64,000 nucleotides of DNA from Saccharibacillus kuerlensis DSM 22868 (GCF_000378145.1 NZ_KB899293.1:1-64000), one strand, 5' to 3'; shown: positions 34,957-44,153, numbered from the stretch's first letter. A program made the numbers and translations. Notes: generated from the sequence alone by a model not told the origin.

Positions 34957-35814
34957 TCACAGGCTGCCGCCAAACGTATCTCCACCCTCGATCGTCCCGC
35001 TTTGAAAACCTTTATAGAACCAGCTCTTGCGCTGCTCGGACGTCCCGTGCGTAAAGCTGTCCGGCACTACATGGCCTCTGGACCGAAGCTGGATGCTGTC
35101 ATCGCCGACGGCACTGGCGGCCGTCAACGCTTCTTCAAGGTCACCCTCTTCGAGCAGGTTCCTGCCCTGCTCATAATGCGCCCAGACACCCGCATAATAG
35201 TCTGCCTGAAGCTCGAGCCTAACGGAATACTTGTTGTACTCCGTCTCGCTCAGCGTACGGCGCAGCCGGTCGACCTTATCACTTGTACCAAGCAGCTTCT
35301 GGACGTGGTGGCCGACTTCATGCGCGACCACATAAGCCATCGCAAAATCGCCGGGCGCCTGGAAGCGCTGCTTCAGTTCGTCGTAGAAGCTCAAGTCAAT
35401 GTACAGCTTCTCGTCACCTGGGCAGTAGAACGGTCCTACAGCCGAACTGGCTGTGCCGCAGGCAGATTGTACGCTGTCCGTAAACAGAACGAGCTTAGGG
35501 TTTCGGTAGGTCATTCCGTTCTCGCGGAAGACATCTTCCCAGACCTCCTCCGTATCGGCCAGCACAACGGATACGAAATCGGCCAGTTCTTCTTCCTCAG
35601 CCGTTCCCTGGTAGTTACCCGCCGTCTGCGTTTGTGTTGTTGTCGAAGTCACTCCGTTCAACAGACTGCCGGGATTGCCTCCCAGCAGCATGACGATAAT
35701 GACGATGACGATTCCGCCGACACCAAGGCCGCCGCCCAGCATCATGCCGCCTCCGCCGCTTTGGCCTCTTCGATCTTCAACATTGCGGCTTCCTTTTCTG
35801 CCCTTCCACTGCAT
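34957..35814 (-). CDS. Neutral zinc metallopeptidase (YpfJ family)
   Basis: This 285-residue protein has a Gly-rich N-terminal membrane anchor (VGGIVIVIIVMLLGG, about residues 30-45) and an extracellular peptidase domain with the zinc motif HEVGHH at about residue 165. SACGTASSAVGPFYCPGDEKLY and LELQADYYAGVWAH are typical of the YpfJ family. The role in the cell is unknown; a surface protease is likely. AAGGAGG precedes the ATG at 35814. It is monocistronic. Confidence 0.9.
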   Translation of the reverse strand: MQWKGRKGSRNVEDRRGQSGGGGMMLGGGLGVGGIVIVIIVMLLGGNPGSLLNGVTSTTTQTQTAGNYQGTAEEEELADFVSVVLADTEEVWEDVFRENGMTYRNPKLVLFTDSVQSACGTASSAVGPFYCPGDEKLYIDLSFYDELKQRFQAPGDFAMAYVVAHEVGHHVQKLLGTSDKVDRLRRTLSETEYNKYSVRLELQADYYAGVWAHYEQGRNLLEEGDLEEALTAASAVGDDSIQLRSRGHVVPDSFTHGTSEQRKSWFYKGFQSGTIEGGDTFGGSL

Positions 35815-35951
35815 GAATGTTCCTCCTTGATGTCGATTCCTGAATGGGTTCAAAGCAGCAAGAATCTTCCCTCTGCAGCAGAGAAGATTTTCTCCGCCTC
35901 GCTCTCTTCCAAAATATTAACCTATACAGCAGTGTACAACGCGAGACAGCA

Positions 35952-35989
35952 CAAACAGGCTGCCCGAAACTACCCGGCAGCCTGTTTGA
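35952..35989. terminator. Hairpin terminator after ecsC-like gene
   Basis: CAAACAGGCTGCC pairs with GGCAGCCTGTTTG around CGAAACTACCC. It lies 66 bp beyond the EcsC-family stop. The T tract on the minus strand is short. Confidence 0.7.
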
Positions 35990-36054
35990 AAGAGTCGAAA
36001 AATGCTGTAATGCTTCTATTTTTCACTATTCGAAGCGGAACTCCGTAAAGCTGC

Positions 36055-36939
36055 TCATACGGTTCGCTTCTGTTCCAGCGCATCAATTCTCTCCAGAATG
36101 CGGCGCTTGCGGTACAGCATATTGGCCGCTTCCGACACGTCTCCCAAAGCTTGGCGATTGGCGAATGCTCCAAACACAATCCCGGCAACCGGCACAGCCT
36201 GCAGCAGCTTTTTCCAGCCCCAACTATCCCGGTACGTCGTAATCACTTCACGCCAACCCTGAATTTTTGACATGGCGGTAATGGCCGGAGGCAGCTTGCC
36301 GTCTTCGCCTGCCTTTAGATTCAGTTCCTCTAATACTGCTTGTTTGCCCACAAGATCAGAGGAAGCGAACTGCAGAACTTTAATGGCGAATACGCGCTCG
36401 GCCTTGTCGCTTGCTTCGTAACCGTAACAAAGTCCGATCTCCTGAATAACTTTGAGCGACAAGCCCAGTACCGCCGGAATGTCGGCCGCCAGCGTAAAGA
36501 CGCCTCCTACTCCGGTTGTCGCACCCTGAGCTGTTGCCAGATTGCGACTTTCCCCGGACAGGCGTCCGGCCGCTTCGTCCATAACCACAAGCGGATAAGG
36601 TCCCGTTTCCGGTACTGCCCGTTTACGGGCGATATTCTCCAGCATACCCATAACTCGGCGGCGAGCGATCAGGTAACTGCCCCCGCTCTGTACGTAGTTG
36701 CCCAGTTCATCAAGCAGAGCACCGATTTTCTCATGAATGAATTTGGGTGTAACCTTATCAAGGATCTTGAACGGAATTCGAGAGATTCGGTCCCAAATCG
36801 ATATTTTCCGCTGATCCTTCATCCACTTCTCTACCTCGACCAGCGCTGCCTGAAGCTGAGCGCGGCTGTCGGGTACAGGGTTCGACGGTTTGTGCTCGGT
36901 TTCGTCAGTCTGACGGATTTCGTCCATTTCTTTCGTCAT
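36055..36939 (-). CDS. EcsC-family protein
   Basis: This 294-residue protein has a polar N-terminus and amphipathic/hydrophobic central segments (GVGGVFTLAADIPAVLGLSLKVIQEIGLCYGY, read across about residues 143-175) that define the EcsC family. B. subtilis EcsC lies in the ecsABC transporter operon, but no ABC genes are here. Biochemical function is unknown. GGGAGGG precedes the ATG. The next gene upstream is the sigma-DUF1835 gene in the same direction, 72 bp away. Confidence 0.86.
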   Translation of the reverse strand: MTKEMDEIRQTDETEHKPSNPVPDSRAQLQAALVEVEKWMKDQRKISIWDRISRIPFKILDKVTPKFIHEKIGALLDELGNYVQSGGSYLIARRRVMGMLENIARKRAVPETGPYPLVVMDEAAGRLSGESRNLATAQGATTGVGGVFTLAADIPAVLGLSLKVIQEIGLCYGYEASDKAERVFAIKVLQFASSDLVGKQAVLEELNLKAGEDGKLPPAITAMSKIQGWREVITTYRDSWGWKKLLQAVPVAGIVFGAFANRQALGDVSEAANMLYRKRRILERIDALEQKRTV

Positions 36940-37011
36940 ACAATTTCCCTCCCGGCATATTCTGTCGCAATCGATATAGATTACCCATTATACGCACGAA
37001 GGGATCTTCGG

Positions 37012-37971
37012 TTACGAATATCTCAGCTGTCCTCCGGTAAGGCGCAGACCTCCAACCCAGTCAGGGAAGCCTCCATCTTCCGCAGCAGCTTCCCCCTCGA
37101 GTACACGCCGTCCGAGCTCTGACAGGGAAAAGCGCGCCTGAGTGAAGTCCGACTGTGACTGACCGTACTTGGGGAATCCGTTCGATCCGCTGCAAATCAA
37201 CAGCGGATGCGATCCGGCAGTCATCAGTTCCAGATACCGCCAGAATTCGAGATCGCCTATTCCCAGCAGGGACAGTCTGCCGGAGACCTCCCGAAACAGT
37301 TCGCCCGGCGCGGCCGCGCCGGAGGCGGCAGCTTCAAGCGTCGTACGTTGAATGATGCCCAGACCGCTTTCGGGCGAAGGCAGTCTTGACAGATGCGCTT
37401 CAAACGCAGCATGAGCAAACGGCAGAGCCGAACTGTCCATCTTGAGAAAACGGGCATGTTCTTCCGGGTCGGGCGAGCTGTAAGCTTTCCAAAAACTTGA
37501 AGATAAAACATACTGCTCTTCACCGACCGGCTGCCACGTTCCAGATAGCGTCTTCAATTGATCGGCGCGAAGCTGTCCGAGTCCATGAAAACATTCAATG
37601 CCGGGGAATTCGCCGATGCACAGTAGACTGACCCGAGTTCTCCCTTTCTGTAACCGTCTGATTCGATCCAGCAGCAGAGTCAGCATCGTCTGGTCGAACA
37701 GATCGTGCTCGAACCAGAGCACGACTTCTTCATAATTTCCCAACCCCCGGAGCTTTCGCTCCTGTTCTGCACAGCCTTCCAAGTAGACCGAACGGGGGAT
37801 ACCCAGCTCTTTCTCCAAATAATCGGCCCGCGAGAACTTTGCCGAAGCCTCTTCCATATCGGCGAAAACCGGCCCGAACGGATACAGCTCACGCCAAACA
37901 AGAACTTCCCCCTGAATTTCCGCTTCGCGCAGCAGCGCGGCAGTACGATCTCCGTTCACAATATGCAGCAT
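37012..37971 (-). CDS. Probable internal, in-frame product: stand-alone DUF1835 protein (319 aa)
   Basis: Inside the sigma-DUF1835 gene an ATG at 37971 is preceded by AAGGAGG (37979-37985) with an ideal 7-nt spacing. This ATG is codon 191, exactly the first residue of the MLHIVNGD motif with which separate DUF1835 proteins begin. The sequence therefore appears able to make a DUF1835 protein alone as well as the fusion. That it is really translated is an inference. Confidence 0.6.
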   Translation of the reverse strand: MLHIVNGDRTAALLREAEIQGEVLVWRELYPFGPVFADMEEASAKFSRADYLEKELGIPRSVYLEGCAEQERKLRGLGNYEEVVLWFEHDLFDQTMLTLLLDRIRRLQKGRTRVSLLCIGEFPGIECFHGLGQLRADQLKTLSGTWQPVGEEQYVLSSSFWKAYSSPDPEEHARFLKMDSSALPFAHAAFEAHLSRLPSPESGLGIIQRTTLEAAASGAAAPGELFREVSGRLSLLGIGDLEFWRYLELMTAGSHPLLICSGSNGFPKYGQSQSDFTQARFSLSELGRRVLEGEAAAEDGGFPDWVGGLRLTGGQLRYS

Positions 37972-38541
37972 ACCTTTTCCTCCTTCATAAAGATCACGGA
38001 ACGCAGCGGAAAAGTTGGAAACATGAAGCGCGGATTTAAGACGAATTCGGGCGTCGAACAGCCTTTTTTTGAGTGCAGACTCCGACAGGTCCAGAAAACG
38101 GGCAATATCCCGGATCGAATAACCTTCAAAGTAGTACAGACGGACCGCAGTTCGTTGTCCTTCGGAAAGCTCATCTACCGAGTTGTACAGCTTCCTTTTC
38201 AGCTCGCGGAACTCTACAATCCTTTCTGTGTTCGAGCCTTCATCAGCTGCCCTCTCGGCTTCTTCTCCAATCGGCAGTGTCGAGAGTTGTTTGCGACGGA
38301 AAGGACGAACCGCTTTGCGTTTAACAATCGTTCGCAGCCATCCGGGAAAGGCTTCTGCATGCTCCAACCTTTTCAACCCATCAAAGACTTCGGCAAAAGC
38401 TTCCTGTACAGCGTCCTCTGCCAGTTGAACATCACCAATTCGCTCGTAAGCCACAGCGAAAGCCATCCCCCGATACTGCTCAAAGATATGTTCCCACGCA
38501 GCGGGGTCTCCCCTTTTCGCCTTTTCTATCCATTCATCCAC
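37012..38541 (-). CDS. ECF-type sigma factor fused to a DUF1835 domain
   Basis: This 509-residue single reading frame has an ECF sigma factor in residues 1-178: region 2 is about 5-75 (AYERIGDVQLAEDAVQEAF) and region 4 about 115-172 (LSEGQRTAVRLYYFEGYS and the helix-turn-helix IARFLDLSESALKKRL). From residue 191 a DUF1835 domain begins with MLHIVNGDRTAALL and GEVLVWRELYPFGPV, and a C-terminal part ends DWVGGLRL. DUF1835 proteins are usually separate. A perfect internal ribosome binding site precedes Met191, so a separate DUF1835 product is likely too. No anti-sigma gene is adjacent; the DUF1835 part may take that role (inference). GGAGAG precedes the first ATG. Confidence 0.9.
   Translation of the reverse strand: MDEWIEKAKRGDPAAWEHIFEQYRGMAFAVAYERIGDVQLAEDAVQEAFAEVFDGLKRLEHAEAFPGWLRTIVKRKAVRPFRRKQLSTLPIGEEAERAADEGSNTERIVEFRELKRKLYNSVDELSEGQRTAVRLYYFEGYSIRDIARFLDLSESALKKRLFDARIRLKSALHVSNFSAAFRDLYEGGKGMLHIVNGDRTAALLREAEIQGEVLVWRELYPFGPVFADMEEASAKFSRADYLEKELGIPRSVYLEGCAEQERKLRGLGNYEEVVLWFEHDLFDQTMLTLLLDRIRRLQKGRTRVSLLCIGEFPGIECFHGLGQLRADQLKTLSGTWQPVGEEQYVLSSSFWKAYSSPDPEEHARFLKMDSSALPFAHAAFEAHLSRLPSPESGLGIIQRTTLEAAASGAAAPGELFREVSGRLSLLGIGDLEFWRYLELMTAGSHPLLICSGSNGFPKYGQSQSDFTQARFSLSELGRRVLEGEAAAEDGGFPDWVGGLRLTGGQLRYS
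37979..37985 (-). promoter_or_regulatory. Internal ribosome binding site
   Basis: AAGGAGG on the minus strand, 7 nt before the internal ATG at 37971, inside the sigma-DUF1835 frame (codons for the Glu-Gly-Gly linker). Confidence 0.7.
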
Positions 38542-38583
38542 ATCGTTTCTCTCCTTTTCCTGCGCTCCTATATGTACAGTGCC

Positions 38584-38605
38584 GGTTAACCGTCTTTCGG
38601 TTACC
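38584..38605. promoter_or_regulatory. Inverted repeat upstream of the sigma factor gene
   Basis: GGTTAACCG and CGGTTACC form an inverted repeat with a 5-nt loop (one bulge), 43-64 bp upstream of the sigma start and opposite the GGDEF-EAL gene. The AACC element recalls the -35 AAC core of ECF promoters, so it may be an autoregulatory site. This is only suggestive. Confidence 0.3.
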
Positions 38606-38723
38606 TTATTTCCGTTCTCTAAGGCTTTTTCTAATATTTCTTGCTTTCATACCGATTAAGAGAGAGATAGACTATTTTAATTTTAAAGCTAAAGTACTAT
38701 ATATTGTAAAAGAGGGAACAATC

Positions 38724-41429
38724 ATGCCTATTCTTACTAAAAACATCGCTACCCTTCTTTTTATTCTGTTCTTTGTTTTTTCCTATTATGCATGGGTTAC
38801 GATATGGGATTATGATGAAAATATCGCGACTTGGGGAGGAAATATCCTGTCGCTGGCCGGCAGCTTAATTTCTGCTTTATGGTTAATGGGAGCTGCCAGA
38901 CGGACATTCGGCGAGAAGCGAAAGTTCTGGATGCTGCTGTCGATCGGGTGCTTCAACTATTTTATCGCCGAAATTATTTGGCTGTACGATGAGAAAGTGC
39001 TCGGAATCGAGCCTCCTTCTCCCGGTTGGACCGATTTCTTTTATATTATGCAATGCATCTTCTATTTGGCCGCGTTTATCTATCTGTTCAAACGGTTGAA
39101 GAAAAGTTACGGAACCGTTAAATTGATCTTCGATATTCTGATTGTAATGACGGTTGCCGCCACTTTCAGCTGGCACTATCTGATTGGTCCTATTCTGGCC
39201 GATGTAGAAGTTCCGGATCTTACTCTCTTGGTCAACCTGTCCTATCCGGTCATTGATCTCGCACTGCTGTTTGGAGCTATGAGTCTATACTGGGGCACAC
39301 GCGGCATGTTTCCCAAGCGGCTTATTCTATTTATTTTCCTCGGTTTAACTGCACAAGCTCTGGTCGATTCCGTCTATCTGTATCTGCTGTCTACCGAAAC
39401 CTATGATTCTGGCAGCTCGATCGACCCGTTCTTTATGCTCTGCCTGATGTTGGTCGGCTACGCCGGTTTCCTGCAGCAGCCGGAGAAACGCAGTGAGCGG
39501 GTACAGAAAACGAAAATAGAAGAAATTCATGTCGAATCTATCGATATCCCTCGGATTACCCTGCCTTACCTGAACGTTATGGTTCTGTTTATTTTTATGA
39601 TCTCCGGTTCGGCAGGCATTGACGCTTTTACAATCGGAACCGGCTTGTCCATTGTGCTTGTGATTGTGCGGCAGCTGCTGATCATATTGGAGAACCATCA
39701 GCTTGTACTCAGTTTGTACCGCAAAACCGAAGAATTGGAATTCAGCGAAGAACGCTACAAGTCGCTGTTCGAATATCATCCGGACGCCGTCTATTCGCTT
39801 GATATGAACGGCAATTTTGATAGCACCAACACGGCATCTTCGAAACTGCTGGACTGCGGACGTGAAGAGTTGATCGGTGTCTCTCATGCCGAATTTCTGG
39901 ACAGCGAGAACCGCAGCGCAGCCGAGCGTTCTTTGGCACTGGCCAAGTCTGGATATCCTCAACGTAATGAAACTCAAATTTACAGCCGCAGCGGACGAAT
40001 CAGTACCGTTAGCTTAACGCATATCCCCATTCGTGTCCGCGATCGGATTGTAGGAATCTTTGGCATCGGACGAGATATCACGGAAAATAAACGTAATGAA
40101 GAACGAATCCGTTACTTGGCCTACCACGACGTGCTGACCGGCCTATCCAACCGGGCGGCATTCGACGAACAGTTGAAGGCCGCGACCGAAATGGCTGGGC
40201 TGTCGAACGAGACGTTTGCCGTTGTCATGATCGATCTGGATCGTTTCAAAAATGTGAATGATACATTGGGCCACGATGTAGGTGATCGTCTGCTTGTTTC
40301 GGTCGCAGAGAGACTTAGACTCTGTGTCGGAGAATCGGATATGGTCGCCCGGCAGGGCGGAGATGAATTCACACTGATTCTGCGCAGTATCGACGGCCGC
40401 GAAGGAGCACGGGCTGCCGGCCAGCGAATTCTGGAAGCGCTGAGCCCGCCGCACTCCCTTGGCGAGCACGAGATCGTATCGCTGCCCAGTATCGGTCTAT
40501 CCGTTTATCCGATCGACGACGTCACACCGGTCGGCTTAATGAAGAAAGCGGATATTGCGCTGTATCAAGTCAAATACGGTGGACGGGGACATTATCGTCT
40601 GTACTGCGAAGCCGATCCCGGCCTCTCCCGAAAGTTTCTGCTTGAAAAAGATCTGGGGCAGGCCATCGAAGAAGGTCAGCTGTTTCTGCATTACCAACCG
40701 CAGATTGAATCCGCCTCTGCCAAGCTGACGGGAGTCGAAGCGCTTATCCGCTGGAACCACCCTCAGTTGGGAGTTATACCGCCTACCGAATTTATTCCGA
40801 TTGCGGAGGAAAGCGGACAGATCCTGACGATCGGCGATTGGGTACTGAAAGAAGCCTGCATGCAGGCCAAGCGATGGAGCGATGAAGGGCATCCGATCAA
40901 AATCGGCGTTAACTTGTCTCCGAAGCAGCTGTATCAGCCCGATATCGTAGAGCATGTACAAGCTGCATTGAGCGAGACAGGACTTTCCCCGGAACTGCTG
41001 GATCTGGAAATCACAGAATCGACGGCGCTGAGCAGACAGGACCTCGTACTGAGCAGGCTGCAGGGGTTGAAAGCACTAGGTCTGACGATCTCCATCGACG
41101 ACTTTGGCACCGGTTATTCCTCCCTTTCTTATCTGGAGAGCTTTCCGATCGACAAGCTGAAGATTGCCCGGCAGTTTACCAGCAAACTTGAAAACCGTCA
41201 GGTCAATCGAAAGATCGTCTCCCACATCATCGACTTGGCCCGTACATTGGAAATCAATGTGATCGCCGAAGGCGTTGAGAACGAAAGCCAAGCCGCTATC
41301 CTGCGCGCGATCGAATGTGTGGAGATGCAGGGATTCCTGTTTGGACGACCGTCATCGGCCGAAGAAATTGGACGGCTTTTGGTGCCTTCTCCCCAAGAAG
41401 AAGCACTGGCCGATCATCCGGGCGCATGA
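38724..41429 (+). CDS. Membrane PAS-GGDEF-EAL protein (c-di-GMP cyclase/phosphodiesterase)
   Basis: This 901-residue protein has an N-terminal membrane domain of about nine helices (1-255, DUF4084-like), two further helices near 290-330, a PAS domain (about 345-460), a GGDEF domain (about 465-630) and an EAL domain (about 645-890). The cyclase motif GGDEF is intact at about residue 545 and lacks an RxxD inhibitory site. The phosphodiesterase motifs EALIRW (about 670) and DDFGTGYSSL (about 792) are also intact, so both activities are possible. AGAGGG precedes the ATG. It is monocistronic, divergent from the sigma-DUF1835 gene. Confidence 0.92.
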   Translation: MPILTKNIATLLFILFFVFSYYAWVTIWDYDENIATWGGNILSLAGSLISALWLMGAARRTFGEKRKFWMLLSIGCFNYFIAEIIWLYDEKVLGIEPPSPGWTDFFYIMQCIFYLAAFIYLFKRLKKSYGTVKLIFDILIVMTVAATFSWHYLIGPILADVEVPDLTLLVNLSYPVIDLALLFGAMSLYWGTRGMFPKRLILFIFLGLTAQALVDSVYLYLLSTETYDSGSSIDPFFMLCLMLVGYAGFLQQPEKRSERVQKTKIEEIHVESIDIPRITLPYLNVMVLFIFMISGSAGIDAFTIGTGLSIVLVIVRQLLIILENHQLVLSLYRKTEELEFSEERYKSLFEYHPDAVYSLDMNGNFDSTNTASSKLLDCGREELIGVSHAEFLDSENRSAAERSLALAKSGYPQRNETQIYSRSGRISTVSLTHIPIRVRDRIVGIFGIGRDITENKRNEERIRYLAYHDVLTGLSNRAAFDEQLKAATEMAGLSNETFAVVMIDLDRFKNVNDTLGHDVGDRLLVSVAERLRLCVGESDMVARQGGDEFTLILRSIDGREGARAAGQRILEALSPPHSLGEHEIVSLPSIGLSVYPIDDVTPVGLMKKADIALYQVKYGGRGHYRLYCEADPGLSRKFLLEKDLGQAIEEGQLFLHYQPQIESASAKLTGVEALIRWNHPQLGVIPPTEFIPIAEESGQILTIGDWVLKEACMQAKRWSDEGHPIKIGVNLSPKQLYQPDIVEHVQAALSETGLSPELLDLEITESTALSRQDLVLSRLQGLKALGLTISIDDFGTGYSSLSYLESFPIDKLKIARQFTSKLENRQVNRKIVSHIIDLARTLEINVIAEGVENESQAAILRAIECVEMQGFLFGRPSSAEEIGRLLVPSPQEEALADHPGA

Positions 41430-41430
41430 A

Positions 41431-41463
41431 GAAGCCCTGCCGAATCCGGCAGGGCTTCTTTTC
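41431..41463 (+). terminator. Terminator of the GGDEF-EAL gene
   Basis: AGAAGCCCTGCCG pairs with CGGCAGGGCTTCT, followed by TTT, immediately after the stop. Confidence 0.93.
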
Positions 41464-41493
41464 GCATCTCTTTTGATCTTTTTGCACTTCTTG

Positions 41494-41569
41494 CATCGTC
41501 TCATGCTTTTTTCATCGTGTGGTACCTTTTTCATCGTCTCGTACCTTTTGCATCTTATGTACCTTTGCC
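41494..41569. repeat. Four 19-bp tandem repeats between convergent genes
   Basis: Units start at 41494, 41513, 41532 and 41551, an exact 19-bp period, with consensus CATCGTCTCGTACCTTTTT. The fourth is degenerate. They lie between the terminator of the GGDEF-EAL gene and the stop of the YobU-like gene. Confidence 0.75.
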
Positions 41570-41601
41570 TCTCTTTGCCGTTCTTCTCATGATCGTTCCG
41601 T

Positions 41602-42147
41602 TCAGCGAACAGCGATATAAATAAGGACCTCGGCATTTTCGGGATCGAACTCCCGGGTGTCGTATTGTTCGAAATCTCCCGTATAGGCTCGTTGTTCGGA
41701 AGATCCTTCAAAATGGGCCCATATATCTGTCCAAGCTTCCGCGACCACCTGCCATACCGGACCGCGCCGAGTCTTGAACACCCGGTAGCGGCTCTCCGGT
41801 ACCGATGCCCAGAAGCGTTCGTCCCCGAACGAATCTTCCTTATCGCTGGACGGCAGTGCGCTGGCTGCGGGAGCACATTGATGACCGAGCACAACCGTGT
41901 AGGCGCCGGATGCATCGCTCTCATAATCGGTATACAGAGCGTAGATCAGGTGCGGATCGCGAACTTCCGCTTCCTGGACAAATCCGCTTTGGTTATAAAC
42001 CTGCCATAGTCCGGAGAGTCGTCCGTCAGACTCTGCTTCGTCTGCGTTTCTTGTGCGGACTGCGTAACCGGTTAATGTAAAAGCTTCTCGAGTAACAAAA
42101 TCCGCATATTCGTTGTTCGTTATCGGGTTGAAGATATCGGCATTCAT
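41602..42147 (-). CDS. GyrI/AraC-type effector-binding domain protein (YobU-like)
   Basis: This 181-residue protein resembles single-domain effector-binding (GyrI-like) proteins: FTLTGYAVRTRN at the start and YRVFKTRRGPVWQVVAEAWTDIW followed by an FEQYD-type segment near the end. Such proteins bind hydrophobic small molecules. ATG 42147 follows AGAGGAAG by about 8 nt; a TTG one codon earlier is possible. It lies downstream of a WYL-type regulator gene in the same direction, the same pairing as yobV-yobU of B. subtilis. Confidence 0.8.
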   Translation of the reverse strand: MNADIFNPITNNEYADFVTREAFTLTGYAVRTRNADEAESDGRLSGLWQVYNQSGFVQEAEVRDPHLIYALYTDYESDASGAYTVVLGHQCAPAASALPSSDKEDSFGDERFWASVPESRYRVFKTRRGPVWQVVAEAWTDIWAHFEGSSEQRAYTGDFEQYDTREFDPENAEVLIYIAVR

Positions 42148-42256
42148 CAAAAATCTTCCTCTCTTCGATCAATTTCCTTTAATATATCGCCCTTTAGTGG
42201 ACAGCTTACTGTCCAGGTTATCTATTTTCAGAAATTTCTCCGAAAGGATCTTTCGT

Positions 42257-43192
42257 TCATATACAGTCTCCCGTGTAGGCTTCGACGATTCCAAGTGCAC
42301 GCCGTACTACTTCTTGTGCCACTTCGCGCGGCGACTCGACAATTACCCCGGTGCCATAGCTGAGCATCCTTCCGTAAAACCAGTCGTCCGCTGCAAACAA
42401 CCCTTTTACTCTTATACTGCCGTCCGCAAGCTCTTCAGTCAGTGCCGTATCGAATTCATCCGTTACCCGCAGCCGCACTTCCGGTTGGAAGCGCAGCGAC
42501 ATTTCAATCCTTGGAGCCGGATCCCAATCATCGCTCCATTCGTAAGTATCCAGCGGCGGAGCCGGCTTGGGCAGGAACGGCTCGCCCGTCTCACACAGCT
42601 CCAGCATCCTGGACAGTCGGAAAATACGAAACTCTTCCCGCAGCAGACAGTATGCCTGCAAATACCAGATACCGCCTTTCATCAGCAGCATGGACGGCTC
42701 CAGAATGCGCCGGCTCTCGCTGCCATTCATATTCAGATAGCGAACCTCAACCCGCAGCGATTCCCGAACAGCGCTCCGCAGACGTTCAACCCGGCCTCGG
42801 ACCGACTCGCTGCGTCCCCATGGATTAAAATCAAAAACTACCCCTGGTCCGCTCGCTTCGCCGCCGCTGCCGAGCAGGGCCTGCACTTTATCCGTCAGAT
42901 CCGTAAAAGTCCGATCGTCCAACACGGTAGCCGCTCCTTTTACTGCAGTGCGCAGGGCGGCAATCTCTCCGGAACTGAGCATCTGCCGTCCAATCGTATA
43001 CCGTTCCATCACTTCGAAACCGCCGCTCACCCCCTGATGCGATACGATCGGAATACCGGCACGGCACAGCGTCTCGATATCACGGTATACAGTCTTGGTG
43101 GATACTTCGAATTTCTCGGCTAACTCCGCCGCGCTGATTCGCTTGCGGTTCAGCAGCAGAATAGTCATTGCCAACAGACGGTCGATTTTCAT
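42257..43192 (-). CDS. YafY/YobV-type HTH-WYL transcription regulator
   Basis: This 311-residue regulator has an N-terminal winged helix (residues 1-60, ISAAELAEKFEVSTKTVYRDIETL) and a C-terminal WYL-type ligand-binding domain (about 140-310; the motif appears as WYLQAYCLLREEFRIFRLSRM near 190-210). Family members respond to nucleotides or small molecules. GGAAGGAG precedes the ATG. It is probably cotranscribed with the YobU-like gene 109 bp downstream. Confidence 0.9.
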   Translation of the reverse strand: MKIDRLLAMTILLLNRKRISAAELAEKFEVSTKTVYRDIETLCRAGIPIVSHQGVSGGFEVMERYTIGRQMLSSGEIAALRTAVKGAATVLDDRTFTDLTDKVQALLGSGGEASGPGVVFDFNPWGRSESVRGRVERLRSAVRESLRVEVRYLNMNGSESRRILEPSMLLMKGGIWYLQAYCLLREEFRIFRLSRMLELCETGEPFLPKPAPPLDTYEWSDDWDPAPRIEMSLRFQPEVRLRVTDEFDTALTEELADGSIRVKGLFAADDWFYGRMLSYGTGVIVESPREVAQEVVRRALGIVEAYTGDCI

Positions 43193-43529
43193 TGCAGTCT
43201 CCTTCCCTTGCCCTCTGTTCTTTCTTGTCTTCCTCTATTGTAAGGCAAGTACAGGTTCCTGACAGGATGAAATATCACCTTTTCGGGGTAAACTTGCAAC
43301 CGGCTTCCCCCATCCTTTACTATCAGGTGGAGGACATCACGGCGGGCGCCGGGCCCCCTGCCCTCAGGCCGTTTCTTTTCAACCGAATTGAAAGTCAATT
43401 TATCTTTCTGAAAATATACTATCATTTACATACTTATCACTTATACAAACGCCGCAATCGCTACCCAAATATTAGATAGGTACGTCCGGGAACCGGAATC
43501 CCGTCAAATTCAAAATTGAGGTGATCGTA
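43193..43529. other. 337-bp intergenic region upstream of the DedA gene
   Basis: This is a divergent promoter region for the YafY/YobV-like and DedA genes. A GC-rich stretch near 43340-43370 contrasts with AT-rich sequence after it. I recognise no riboswitch or gene. Confidence 0.4.
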
Positions 43530-44153
43530 ATGGAGAATTGGATTACCAACTTTATGAACGATTGGGGTTACTTCGGGATCTTCCTGCTGATTGCGCTGGA
43601 GAATATTTTCCCGCCCATTCCGTCGGAGGTCATTCTGACCTTTGGAGGATTTATGACTACACAGACAGATATGAACATTGCCGGTGTCGTCATTGCCTCA
43701 ACGCTTGGTTCGGTAGTGGGAGCCGGCGCTCTATATGCGGTTGGCGCCACTATGAAGCAGGAACGAATGGAGCGACTTATCGAGACACACGGCAGGTGGC
43801 TGCGGCTCAAAAAAGAAGATGTCGGCAGAGCATACGGATGGTTTAACCGCTTTGGAAAATGGGCTGTATTTCTCTGCCGCCTCGTACCGTTGGTACGCAG
43901 CCTAATCTCCGTTCCCGCAGGCGGTGTGCGCATGAATCTGGCCTCCTTCCTCATGCTGACCACGATCGGTTCCCTGCTTTGGAATACGGTGCTGACGTTT
44001 ATTGGAAGTGCCGTTGGCGAATCGTGGGAAAGCGTCGTCGGTCAAATGGACAGATTCTCGAATATCGTCTATATCGTGCTGGGTCTGCTGCTTGTGACGG
44101 GAATTATATTGTTTGTCCGAAGAAGAAACCGTGAGGTAAAGAACGAATCATAA
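43530..44153 (+). CDS. DedA-family membrane protein
   Basis: This 207-residue protein has the VTT/DedA layout: an N-terminal re-entrant region with ENIFPPIPSEVILTFGGF, the conserved RFGKWAVFLCRLVPLVRSLISVPAGG block and two C-terminal helices. DedA proteins act in membrane lipid (for example undecaprenyl phosphate or phospholipid) translocation and affect membrane potential. The ATG at 43530 is preceded by GAGGTG; a GTG 9 bp upstream overlaps that ribosome binding site. It is monocistronic. Confidence 0.92.
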   Translation: MENWITNFMNDWGYFGIFLLIALENIFPPIPSEVILTFGGFMTTQTDMNIAGVVIASTLGSVVGAGALYAVGATMKQERMERLIETHGRWLRLKKEDVGRAYGWFNRFGKWAVFLCRLVPLVRSLISVPAGGVRMNLASFLMLTTIGSLLWNTVLTFIGSAVGESWESVVGQMDRFSNIVYIVLGLLLVTGIILFVRRRNREVKNES

